Source of the DNA: Symsagittifera roscoffensis
Lineage: Eukaryota; Xenacoelomorpha; Acoela; Convolutidae
Assembly: GCF_963678635.1 (NCBI RefSeq)
Contig: NC_087062.1
Span: 57,051,970 to 57,115,969, forward strand
Reading direction: 5' to 3'
Length of the DNA: 64,000 nucleotides
The position numbers and the translations under genes are program-made. Of this stretch, positions 41,501 through 49,694 are shown one piece after another (within the stretch, counting starts at the first letter, position 1; each line of letters begins with the position of its first letter). The notes below the pieces were generated by a model that worked only from the letters and a program-made list of their open reading frames with translations, ran no database searches and was not told the DNA's origin.

Positions 41501-44087
41501 GTGCCTTTGGTGACCACCAGAATGTCGTCAATAAAAGCGTGCGCCTGCGGAAACTCCGAAAGGATCGTATCCATCACTCTTTGAAATTCCACCGGCATGG
41601 TTGTAAGTCCGTAGAACCTCATTTTAAAACAATACCTGCCCCTTGATTTTTCCTCCCACCAGCGAAAAATTGCATTGGACACTCGTTTCAGGGCTAAGTG
41701 GTAATTGACCGTACGCATACGTAAGATCCATAGTAGAGAAATATACATTTCCTGGTTTCCGTTCATTTATTGTTTGTCCTACCGTATCCATGAGCTCTTC
41801 AATATTCGACATTTGGTCTTTATTCTTGTGGACTTGCTTGTTCAACTTCCGGGATTCTAACGCTAATTTCACTGATCCGTCCTTTTTCACTGTTATTAAA
41901 ATCGGAGAAACAAAATACTTGTCCGAACATTCTTTTAGTTTTTCGATGTGCCCTTGCCGTAAAAGTTTATTAATTTCCTTATCGACCTTATCCTGCAATG
42001 TGATGGGCACTCTCCGTCCTTTTTGTTGAATCGGCGTTAACGTTTCGAAAAAATCCGCGTGTACCTTATAATTTTAATTTTTCCGACTCTGTTAAAAAGA
42101 TTTTCAAATTGCTTACTGAAATAAGTCTAACAGGGGTCTAATGAGTCCTCCCCCTCTGTTGCTTCCGCCCCAGGTTGTTCTCCCTGCACCGACATCACGT
42201 TCTCCTCCGGTGCCTTCTGCACTATCTGCAATCCCAGATTTGGCATTACGTCTCTCCCAATAATCGATGGTCTGCTTCCTCCGATTACTCTGATATTCGC
42301 GTTAGTCACCCATCCGTGTGTTTCTAAAAAGACGTCCATCGTTCCTAGTAGCCGTAAAGTATTGTTTCCGTAATCCCTTAATTCGTTGTCCTCCGGTGCT
42401 GGTGCCTTCACGTTCACGCCTGTGGTGCCCAACGTCCGTTTTAATTCTCCAATGGTAAATATTGAAATCGGTGATCCACCATCTATCCAGCCATTCGTTT
42501 GCTTCCCATTTACCTTAATTGGTAGTCGAGCGCCAGCCACCTTCAATTCCGTCTCTTTCCAAGATTTGATAGCCATGACAACATAATCTCCTGAGCTGTC
42601 CGAATCCCACGATCGTTGTTTCTTTACCGGTTTGTTAACCCAGCCAACTGCATTCTCATGTTGCGAATAAGTATCCTCAGCGTCGCCTATTTCACTAGCT
42701 TCCATATCCTCCTAATTTTGAATTAGTCCCACTGCCGGTATTCCCCGATTATTCCGCCTTCCCCGACAAGTTCTCTCGTAATGTCCCGTTTTCCAGCAGA
42801 AATTACACGTAGCATTTTTGGCTGGACATTTAGTAAGATGTTCTGGAGTAAAGTTGGGTTGGTAACAATTATAGCATCTTCGAGAAACTCCCCCTCTCAT
42901 CTCTGGTTGTCCTCTGAACGATCCATGGCCGCGCTGTCTATTATTTCGGTATCCTCCTCGGATTGTTCCCCCCGGTTCAGTTTTGATCTGAAACGCTCCA
43001 TTTCCACCGGTGGTGCCACTAGTTGTTGCTCCCCCGGTTGCCGATCCGTATGATTTAGCATACTTGAATCCACGTTCGTATGAAAGTGCAATACGGTACA
43101 CCTCCTCTGGTGTCTTTGTCGAACGGCATAGCTCATTTTGGGCCTCTCTATTGTTCATGTTCACAATGAACACATCCCGCAGAATTCTGGTCTCCAACGT
43201 TCCAAAGTTACATTGAGCGGCCAGCCCGCTTAACACTGAGTGGAACTGCTCCAAGGATTCTCCTATTTAATGCTTCCGTGCCAATAATTGGAATGTTTCA
43301 TAAGTTTCATTCCGGTCCTTCTTAAATTCCGTTTCGATAGTATCTAATACCCTAGAGTACCTTGTCGTTGATAAATACAGGTGTGGCTTCCTCTTATGTA
43401 GCTCACCCTGTCCTTTCTCCCCAGACACAAACACAAGTTCGAGATAAGCGTTTGCTTCGACGCCAGGCGATCTTTTCCGACTACCTACCCCGGTAGCGCT
43501 GTAACCTGCGCTGCTGTTAATGTACTGGCATAATAGAAGTTCTTCTGATTTAGGCCATGTTTGGCCACCATTCCCCACTGAAAACGATTGAACCAAAACT
43601 CCCATAGCGTTGGTGGCTCTGCGAACGTCGAGGGCCAAAACGATGTAATCCCCAGTGGGTTTATCCCCCACTTTGACCTGTTGACTGCGCCATGTGAAAA
43701 TACGGTTTCGATAGTTTAAATTGATCCAGTGAGATAAGTAACCGTATGTTATAAAGTTAGTCGGAGACAATGAATTGGCGGCCAACCGAAGGTGACAGAC
43801 AAACTCCGAAGGTTAAATACTAGTTAGCGCCAGACAGATAAATGAAATCAATAGCACAACTAGAAATGGAACTGGAATCGAACTTGAACTAAATTAAGAT
43901 ACTATGACAACACAGTTTTCAGCTTAAAAGTTTGGCTAATTATTTATCAACGCAGGCAAGGAGAGTTTTTTGGCTTAACCAATTTTGGAAAACGCTGTTC
44001 CAGCCTTCGACTGCATTATGTATCCTTCGTAGACTTTTTGTAGCAGTTCCATTTATCAGTTTTGTAACTTGGTGTATGGTGGCCTAA
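32317..44087 (+). CDS. tetraspanin-like gene, third exon split by a Ty3/gypsy element
   Basis: Exons are 32317-32599, 33124-33348 and a third exon in two pieces, 33956-33993 and 43914-44087 (stop 44085-44087). All junctions are phase 1. The product is about 238 residues, the usual tetraspanin size. It has a first membrane helix, a short loop, a second helix, a third helix across the exon 1/2 junction, a large loop with TCGVDGYEDWA (CCG...DW in other tetraspanins) and a C-terminal hydrophobic helix. The second Cys of the CCG motif's pair is Thr. Between the two pieces of exon 3 lies LTR-retrotransposon DNA bounded by ACAC on both sides; removing it restores one open frame. As assembled, this allele should not encode the fourth helix. 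Confidence 0.75.
33124..33348 (+). CDS. tetraspanin exon 2: third helix and large extracellular loop
   Basis: Acceptor ATGTGTTTCAG, donor CAGCCG|GTGAGA, 225 nt, symmetric phase 1. VYLILMPLWCHVSF completes the third helix. The large loop follows with SVDHSLNQDYKNELSLSRV and KHGTCGVDGYEDWAQSQW, the signature region. Confidence 0.78.
33956..33993 (+). CDS. tetraspanin exon 3, 5' piece before the insertion
   Basis: Acceptor TTGACTTTTTCAG, then phase 1: G-CAFSSLNFWPRH. The Cys after the acceptor may pair with the CG-motif Cys. The piece ends in the ACAC target duplication (33990-33993) at the LTR border. The same 38 bp recur at 37725-37762. Confidence 0.7.
33994..34210 (-). repeat. gypsy LTR, leftmost copy (3' LTR of truncated unit)
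   Basis: 217 bp, TG...CA bounded (plus strand TGTGAAAATACGG ... ACTATGACA). It is almost identical to 37763-37979 and 43693-43909. It is preceded by target duplication ACAC at 33990-33993 and followed by a polypurine tract on the minus strand. Confidence 0.92.
34211..37357 (-). mobile_element. truncated gypsy internal region (protease end to integrase tail)
   Basis: On the minus strand this carries the end of the protease, a reverse transcriptase split in two frames (37087-36701, 36843-36541), RNase H (36050-35649), then only the C-terminal part of integrase (35600-35406) because 1156 bp are deleted, and the 271-residue tail (35375-34560). Gag, the primer binding site and the 5' LTR are absent. 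It is a dead copy. Confidence 0.88.
37357..37762 (+). repeat. second copy of host flank (tetraspanin intron 2 end and exon 3 start)
   Basis: Copy of 33588-33993, including the TTGACTTTTTCAG acceptor and the first 38 bp of exon 3. It is internal between the two gypsy units, so this acceptor could compete in splicing. The preceding junction shares only a few T residues with the protease sequence. Confidence 0.88.
37763..37979 (-). repeat. gypsy 3' LTR of the complete unit
   Basis: 217 bp. It differs from the other two LTRs at a few positions (for example ATTATGACA for ACTATGACA at its end). Confidence 0.92.
37980..37990 (-). other. gypsy polypurine tract
   Basis: On the minus strand AAGGAGGGAAA directly precedes the 3' LTR, the expected plus-strand primer. 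The same tract lies at 34211-34221 in the truncated unit. Confidence 0.8.
38329..39144 (-). CDS. gypsy 3' frame, 271 codons, disordered tail
   Basis: Starts MDTNRGVRSDTEYDRKNRRH in the frame of integrase after a single stop, so it is probably the integrase tail cut off by a stop. It is rich in Lys, Ser, Thr and Gln with an acidic patch (EDSESDEEDH) and no membrane helix or signal, so it is not envelope-like. The copy in the truncated unit (35375-34560) differs at about seven residues. Confidence 0.7.
   Translation of the reverse strand: MDTNRGVRSDTEYDRKNRRHPLKLAKDQAANQDDEPAIVRAPNDPAEVPPAVVMQKTGERNMNRYRLLKSTIVNQSEDTIKMSNGAVLRKSGVALKKAKVPKKRAPGQITAPTTPWDLKRKLLTSSNQPSSSKGTKGTSHCTMGKRSRFQNLGIAEDSESDEEDHLPLITTKQAVEPTIGGANVGGDRQGTSSGGQDQVQSETVTIRPSNYETATESTLAREKRSKLTGGKKIPQETYNRRRNARQNKFQQPGEKAGSETTTCFLFKPRFG
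39175..40038 (-). CDS. gypsy integrase, open 287-codon frame
   Basis: The frame has an HHCC zinc-binding region (HYYHHGKSSM ... CQECTLAGK), then the DDE core: Asp in SVQLDFWGPINY, Asp in IRVDQGTNFMSKEV and Glu in GCVERTIGSI. It ends NVIRSKSACLDE at a stop. All catalytic residues are present. In the truncated unit only its last 65 codons survive. Confidence 0.88.
   Translation of the reverse strand: MSKYYAQYTHDFHVRDGCLWMDERLVIPNTLQAAVNNRLHYYHHGKSSMYDAAKDIWYLYMFCSLANIAGNCQECTLAGKKLKNMCSKDDIGTIPEPKEPNESVQLDFWGPINYLKESKKYVLVAVDRFSRWPSPMVCKLNRSDKTVEFLKAYIIAHGVPRQIRVDQGTNFMSKEVRAFCHKQGIEMLISPVNEHRATGCVERTIGSINSSVLTYAREDKPEHLDRIIERALGALKFAKNATLNITPFEAHHGREANTVLRNLTKKPSLWNLNWKNVIRSKSACLDE
40574..41384 (-). 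pseudogene. gypsy tether and RNase H region
   Basis: Frames 41384-41184 and 40975-40574 hold VWGAEYFRNYVLGRKFIIVT followed by DHKALVSML, the typical RNase H end. The block CDASHNGLGAVLEQL lies near 41080. Stops separate the blocks. Confidence 0.8.
41464..42010 (-). pseudogene. gypsy reverse transcriptase, two frames
   Basis: The first frame (42010-41624) reads FVSPILITVKKDGSVKLALE and VYFSTMDLTYAYGQLPLS, with the first catalytic Asp. A frameshift near 41640 leads to FYGLTTMPVEFQRVMDTIL and AHAFIDDILVVTKG, in which FIDD is the active-site pair. A stop after SYGN interrupts the connection to RNase H. Confidence 0.85.
42127..42705 (-). pseudogene. gypsy retropepsin-type protease
   Basis: 192 codons. 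WIDGGSPISIFTIGEL occupies the place of the active-site loop and IIGRDVMPNLGLQIV is the distal Gly-Arg-Asp block. The catalytic D-[ST]-G is D-G-G here, which would be expected to impair activity unless it is lineage-specific. Confidence 0.78.
42712..43692 (-). pseudogene. gypsy gag with two zinc knuckles, one in-frame stop
   Basis: The first frame runs from the primer site to a stop at 43267 (ETFQLLARKH, stop) and continues in the same frame as ESLEQFHSVLSGLAAQC. After a Gly/Ser/Thr-rich linker come CYNCYQPNFTPEHLTKC and CNFCWKTGHYERTC, the latter a perfect CCHC knuckle. The frame can also be read back into the LTR from a Met at 43785. Confidence 0.8.
43680..43692 (-). other. gypsy primer binding site
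   Basis: TGGCGCAGTCAAC starts at the base after the 5' LTR, as expected for pairing with the CCA-terminated 3' end of a host tRNA. The tRNA was not identified. Confidence 0.7.
43693..43909 (-). repeat. gypsy 5' LTR
   Basis: 217 bp with TG...CA ends, followed on the minus strand by the primer binding site. The right flank starts ACAC, the target duplication. Confidence 0.92.
43914..44087 (+). CDS. tetraspanin exon 3, 3' piece after the insertion (fourth helix)
   Basis: Directly after the second ACAC, 57 codons continue in the frame of the 5' piece: SFQLKSLANYLSTQARRVFW, then LCILRRLFVAVPFISFVTWC and MVA, stop TAA. The hydrophobic end fits a fourth tetraspanin helix. A possible polyadenylation signal AATAAA lies at 44304-44309. 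Confidence 0.7.
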   Translation, partial: SFQLKSLANYLSTQARRVFWLNQFWKTLFQPSTALCILRRLFVAVPFISFVTWCMVA

Positions 44088-45227
44088 CAAACCAACCAGT
44101 TAAAAAAACTTCGGAGCACGTTGATTTTAGTAATGGCTGTTGGTTTATTTTGATCCACAAAAAGGCGTAAGCAATTGATTATAACGGATTAATATGATGT
44201 TTTTTTGGCAATTATAATTGTCTAAAATTACCAAAATCAGGTGTTTTAAGGATTCATAATCGATTATAATCGTGATATTTTCCAGGAGATTATAAACTTT
44301 TACAATAAAGTTTATCTGTTTAAACTTCATTCAAAATTTCTTCAAATTAATTGTAATCAATTATAACCGATTATTATCTTTTATTTTTTCAGAATTTATT
44401 CACATCAAAATTTTAATTTATTTAAATCCAATGGTTAATATTTTTCTCTTAAAAACAAAACCTCTAAATTCGAGATGTCTTGTAACTATTTGGTTTTTTA
44501 GACACATAAATTTAACACGAAGGAAAGGTATCCTAGAGATCTTTTCATATTAGTTGAAAAGTTCCGCGGTAGGTGAAAAAAGTCTTCCGAATGAATCGTG
44601 AAACTAGAGCAATGTGTTAATATTTTGGTGGTTGAAAAACTGAAAATGTGAATTACGAAACAACTTCAATGGGTAAACGAAAAAACAAAAAAGTTATATA
44701 TTTTGATTGATTCGAAAATTTTTAATTTCTTATTTTTGCCATCAGCCAAAAAGTATAAATTGTAAACATTTCATATTTAAGATCGAAGACGAAATGGGAA
44801 AATCGATAATCAATGGGAGTTTAATCAATAACAATCATTATAATGCATTTTTGTGCACAAAATATGACTTGGAAACTGGGTTTAAAATAATCAATTATTA
44901 TCGAGTACAATCAATTATATTTGTTTCGAAAAATAGATAGATCAATAATTAATTATAATTGATTGAAATGCTTTTCAATTGATTATAATTGGATTTCAAA
45001 AATAGAGGATAAAACTGTTTTTTTTTTCATAATTTAAGTAAGAATGGTACTAAAATTGTAATACAAATCATTATTAACGCGGGTGGTGTTCCTAACGCTG
45101 TTTTTTCATCTCTTTGATTAAATCAAGTCACGATATTTTTCTGAATAGTAGTTCATTGGTTTGATTTGAGATAATAAAATCAACTTTAACAAAATTGAGT
45201 TTATCATTTGAAATAGGCAAAACTTTT
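44088..45227. other. AT-rich intergenic region with repeated ATTGATTATAAT-type motif
   Basis: Variants of aattgattataat occur on both strands at about 44175, 44250, 44350, 44880, 44920, 44955 and 44985. A polyadenylation signal for the tetraspanin gene lies at 44304. No gene was recognised. Confidence 0.5.
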
Positions 45228-45756
45228 TGTTCCGACTTTCGATACGAAAGTAACGGAACATTTGTGCTCGGGGTGGGTTTTTTTTTCTTCAGACAAATTT
45301 CGACTTTTTAACTAGCCATTTTTGACGGAATTGTTTTATATCCTTCGAAAAATATTGTTGTCATGAGCTCGAATTTGAAAAGATTTGTTATGCGGTCATT
45401 TTTCGCACAGTTATGGGGGTTTAAAGATTGCCATTTTGGCCAATTTGGGACAATTAACGCGCGATATATTTAGCGCTATTAACGCGTAAGCGGAGTGTTA
45501 ATCCGTCTTAGAAATCGTTCTAAATTAGTTGGAAGAGCTTATTTGCCATAATTGATTTGTTACAAGGAGCAAAATGTATCCTTTTGTACTTTATATGGCG
45601 TGTGGGGGGATGATTTTCATTTAAAAAAATCAATTTTCAAAAAAAAAAAATTCGTTTTTTTTTATTACATTTAATTTTTTAAAGTTATTACTGCCCCATA
45701 AACCTTAAAAGGCAGTCGGAACATTCAGGGCTTCGCCCTGATACGAGCAGTCTTGT
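45228..45756 (+). mobile_element. Helentron-like element, family A, copy 9 (full length)
   Basis: From TGTTCCGACTTTCGATACGA to GATACGAGCAGTCTTGT. Subterminal repeats, core and the CAGGGCTTCGCCCTG hairpin are intact. T lies before it and T after it. Confidence 0.87.
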
Positions 45757-48540
45757 TATGCTTTGATTGTCTTCAATAAAAAGTAGTTTTCTGCAAAACT
45801 GCCCTAAGTGAACGCGTTTTTGCCTAATGGTTTTCAAAATTATTTTCTTATCGAGTACCACGCATACACAGGCGTGGTTGTTCGCTTACTTTGCATCGGT
45901 AAGTTAAGGTATTTAAAACAACTTATCTACTCATTACGGCACATTCTTCTGCGATAATTTGTTGCTTGTCACTAACTTTTTTTCTCAAAAGCGTGAACAT
46001 TTAAATAAAAACACTAAATTTAAATTGCCACTATATGGTTACCACTGGCAAAAAAAGTACGTAATGCTTAGTTAACAGTTGCGGCTTCTGCGATTCACAG
46101 AGGCTCAATGAGGGGCTATCCAGCCAGTCTAAACATAGTGCGTTTATTTGTGCGTAACCTTGTTTGACATCGCCACTGTCCGTAACGTTGTTTGACAGTG
46201 CTTATTTGAACTGAACAGGGACTAAATTAAGATCCTCCACCCCAGCATTGAATTTAAATTAAAATAGCTTAGTGTAAAATGCTCAGTTCTAATTGGCAGA
46301 AAATTCGAACTCAGAACCAAGTTAACATCCTCCCCCCTAAACGGATTTAAAAAGGCGAGGAGAAATGTTAATTTGGTCCCTGAACAGAGGAAATAAACAG
46401 GATTGAATGTTCCTGTTGCTGAGTCTTTTAAGAAATAGTTTTACCAATTAGCTTCTCGATTTCAATTTGGAACAAATTTTTGTGTGGAATAACACTTTCA
46501 GCATCACAGATTAAGCCTTTAAAACATTAAGCGAATAGTTACGTAAGATGAAAGCGCTTTTAGGATAGTGCGTGGCACATCCACTTTGCAACAAGTAGAT
46601 TTTAAATTCGAACGCCACTCTATAGCTTTCTCTTAAAAATTGGTCTGCATACTAAAGAATCCTTGTAAATGTAAATTTAAACAGTAAAATTCGCTCTAGA
46701 ACGTTGTATGTAAATTCGAGTTTTGCTGCATTCTGATTGGTCGAAAATTCACTGCAAGTAATCTGCTTAATAATCTCCCCCTTTCTCGAAAGGAGGGGAT
46801 TTTTAAGTAAATCCCCCATTTCTATAAATTTCCCACTTTCTTCAGAAATCGGAACAATAAAAATTTGATCAAAGTTTAACCATTTGTTTTGTGAATTTTT
46901 GACAAGCATGTGCATTTGCTATATTATAAATATTTAGGCAAAATTTTTCCGGTCTATATTTTAGAAAAAATTGAAACAATTATAGCTTTTTGTAGCGCAG
47001 CAAATTTTAATAGCTTTACATTTTTAAAAGTTTGTCTAAAAAGCCATTTTAAAGCCAGACCGTCAAAATAAACTGCCCGAATTGACAGAAAATGCTTATT
47101 ATACAATTTTCATATATGGTAAAATGTTTATCATACTCTTTCATATAATTTAATTGAGCAAAAGTAAGTGTATGAAAAAAGCAAAAAAAGCATTTTTTCC
47201 ATATTATGAAATTTTATAACAAGCATTTTTTCCATACTCTGGAATTACAAGTTGAGCTTTTTGGTCAGTCTTTTACCCCCACAATTGTATGAACAAAGCA
47301 TGATAAGCATTTTTTCAATAGTATGAACTTGCATGATAGGCATTTTTTCATGATATGAAATTGTATGACAAGCAATTTCTCCATTAATGAAAACACAAAA
47401 AAAAATGTTTCAAAATTTTGAATTTCATCCGAAACACAAACCCAGAGTTTTTTGTCATAAGAAAACCCAGAGTGTAACTTGCAGTTACACGCAGATAAAG
47501 TGCATTTGGTGATTTTAATCATGAAAGTTAATTTTATTACTTTCTCATGAAATTATATACCAAAAATATACTTTTTTGTATATGGCTAGATAATTTCTAG
47601 TTTGAAAGTTTTGATGGAAAAAAGGCCTGTTTTTTTTACAAATTTAATTTCATCTTAGCAAATGATACAAAAAAATTTCTTGTTTACAAAAAAGCACTTT
47701 TTCTGAGTTTTGGATTTTTTGGGTGAAAAACTCATCCAGGACTACGCTACAAACACCAAAAATCTAATTTTGCAGGCTTTTTTTTCGTAAAAATTGTATT
47801 TGAGCACAAAAGTAAGTTTGCAACCAAAAAAGGGATAAAAGTTTTTTACCTCATATTTGTGATTTTCTTTAGGAAAAAATGTAATCATACAGTTTTCATA
47901 TATGAAAACTATTAGATAAGCATTTTCCAACCAAAAATAAATTAATGTTTTTGATTGTCAAAATGCCCTCTATCTTAGATATAATTATTTAAATCTATTT
48001 AAAGTTACTCAGACACGTTTTTTGGTGATTTGAAAATTTTATTTTTTCTATGACAAAATGATTATATTATAATTTTCATACATGAAAATTGTATGATAAG
48101 CATTTTTTTATCGAAAATTTTGAATCATTTTTTAATGACCAAAAAACTTCAAAAGAGGCAAATAAATCAAAAATTTTCCTCTAAATTTTTTGAAAATCTT
48201 TTTAAATTTTGTATGAATTTTGTATGATAAGCATTTTTCCATAGACTTCATATATGAAACTGTGTGATAAGCATTTTGCTTCTATGGACGCCAAGCTGGG
48301 TGTTTTTAAGTTTAAAAATATGAAGTTTATGGTTTTAACTAGAAGAACTTCAGACATTGTTTCCGGAGTCTCAGACAAATTTAATTTTATATATTGCTGG
48401 GATATGTGAGATGCACATTTTGACAAAATATTGAGACATTTATGGTTAAAATCGAGAACTTTTTCTGAAAATAACGATGACGAGTCGATATCAATGCCAA
48501 AAGGGTGTTCACAAAACTCTGTTTAAATGTACATTTACAG
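45757..48540 (+). other. region upstream of the mucin-CTLD gene
   Basis: Contains the dispersed repeat 46226-46370 (partner at 24630-24800) and, from 47090 to 48290, many degenerate copies of a TATGATAAGCATTTTT motif. Exons coding the N terminus and signal peptide of the downstream gene should lie here or further upstream but were not recognised. Confidence 0.45.
47090..48290 (+). repeat. degenerate interspersed TATGATAAGCATTTTT repeats
   Basis: At least eight copies of (T)GTATGATAAGCATTTTTTCC or its complement, often next to TTTTCATATATGAAAA palindromes, for example near 47295, 47330, 47365, 47910, 48085, 48225 and 48260. Spacing is irregular. Confidence 0.7.
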
Positions 48541-49694
48541 GTCGCAGAGAAAGAAACTGGCCTATTTTCTGCTGCTCAAAAATAGGAAAAGAAAACGCTG
48601 CGAAACTAATTTTGGATAGCGAGTTTGGTAAAGAAGAACTAGAAAAAAACGTTCAAATATGTTATCCTGATTTGAAACCAATAAGCGCAACAATACCCTT
48701 TGAATCCCCGAGTCCTGCTACCTCGGTTTTGCCTGCCACCTCGGCTCTAGGTATGCCATCAAATACAACGTCAAGATCATTTTCTGATACCAGCATGAAA
48801 ACTTCTATTATGGCTTCCTCTTCGGCCATATCTCAAACTTCGTCTCCCATGAAATCCAGTACCTCCAATCCGACTTCAAGCACTTCGTCGCCCACGACTT
48901 CAAGCACTTCGTCGCCCACGACTTCAAGTACGACATCCAGTACAACTTCAAGCACTTCGTCGCCCACGACTTCCAGCACGACTTCAAGCACTTCGTCGTC
49001 CACGACTTCCAGTACGACTTCAAGCACTTCGTCGCTCACGACTTCGAGTACGACATCCAGTACGACTTCAAGCACTTCGTCGTCCACGACTTCCAGTACG
49101 ACTTCAAGCACTTCGTCTCCCACGTTTTACAAGACCAAAACTAATAAGCTTTTAGAAACGTCTTCGATAATTTCTATTATGACCTCCAAAACGACTTCAA
49201 GCACTTCGTCGCCAACTACTTCGAGTATAACGTCAAGCACGACTTCAAGCACTTCATCGCCAACTACTTCGAGTACAACGTCAAGCACGACTTCAAGCAC
49301 TTCATCGCCAACTTTTTCGAGTACAACGTCAAGCACGACTTCAAGCACTTCATCGCCAACTACTTCGAGTACAACGTCAAGCACGACTTCAAGCACTTCA
49401 TCGCCAACTACTTCGAGTACAACGTCAAGCACGACTTCAAGCACTTCATCGCCAACCACTTCGAGTACAACGTCAAGCACGACTTCAAGCACTTCATCGC
49501 CAACTACTTCGAGTACAACGTCTAGCACGACATCTAGTACGACTAGCTCTACAACTTCCACTACAACTCCTTCTCCGAGGAAAACTTTACCAAGACCTCG
49601 AAGAACGACATTAGAGTTGTCTGATAAACGTGAGTCAATTCAAGCTTTCATAGCCGTCTGGATGCTGATGGCTCGTGTCCAGAGTTTCAGGTAG
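48477..49694 (+). CDS. Ser/Thr-rich exon of the mucin-CTLD gene
   Basis: The frame is open from a Met at 48477 to a stop at 49694. A splice acceptor ACATTTACAG at 48540 and donor AAAC|GTGAGT at 49629 define a symmetric phase-1 exon. It starts GRRERNWPIFCCSKIGKENA, has a Cys later in NVQICYPDLKP, then about 270 residues of TTSSTTSSTSSPTTSS type, and ends in a basic stretch, PRKTLPRPRRTTLELSDK. Unspliced read-through adds 22 residues before the stop, followed by AATAAA at 49914. Confidence 0.78.
   Translation: MTSRYQCQKGVHKTLFKCTFTGRRERNWPIFCCSKIGKENAAKLILDSEFGKEELEKNVQICYPDLKPISATIPFESPSPATSVLPATSALGMPSNTTSRSFSDTSMKTSIMASSSAISQTSSPMKSSTSNPTSSTSSPTTSSTSSPTTSSTTSSTTSSTSSPTTSSTTSSTSSSTTSSTTSSTSSLTTSSTTSSTTSSTSSSTTSSTTSSTSSPTFYKTKTNKLLETSSIISIMTSKTTSSTSSPTTSSITSSTTSSTSSPTTSSTTSSTTSSTSSPTFSSTTSSTTSSTSSPTTSSTTSSTTSSTSSPTTSSTTSSTTSSTSSPTTSSTTSSTTSSTSSPTTSSTTSSTTSSTTSSTTSTTTPSPRKTLPRPRRTTLELSDKRESIQAFIAVWMLMARVQSFR

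Larger units (their letters stand above)
37763..43909 (-). mobile_element. Ty3/gypsy LTR retrotransposon, complete structure, 6147 bp
   Basis: Both 217-bp LTRs are present. On the minus strand the 5' LTR (43909-43693) is followed at once by a TGGCGCAGTCAAC primer site. Gag with zinc knuckles, protease, reverse transcriptase, RNase H and integrase follow, then a 271-codon tail and an AAGGAGGGAAA polypurine tract abutting the 3' LTR (37979-37763). This pol order defines Ty3/gypsy. No envelope-like frame was seen. Stops or frameshifts in gag, reverse transcriptase, RNase H and before the tail make it unlikely to be active, although near-identical LTRs imply a recent insertion. The right border is ACAC (43910-43913), equal to the ACAC at the far left border. 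Confidence 0.92.

Noticed and set aside
48833-49561. Minus-strand Val/Glu/Leu-rich frames opposite the Ser/Thr repeat
   Set aside because: Antisense shadow of a tandem repeat; no splice or start support.
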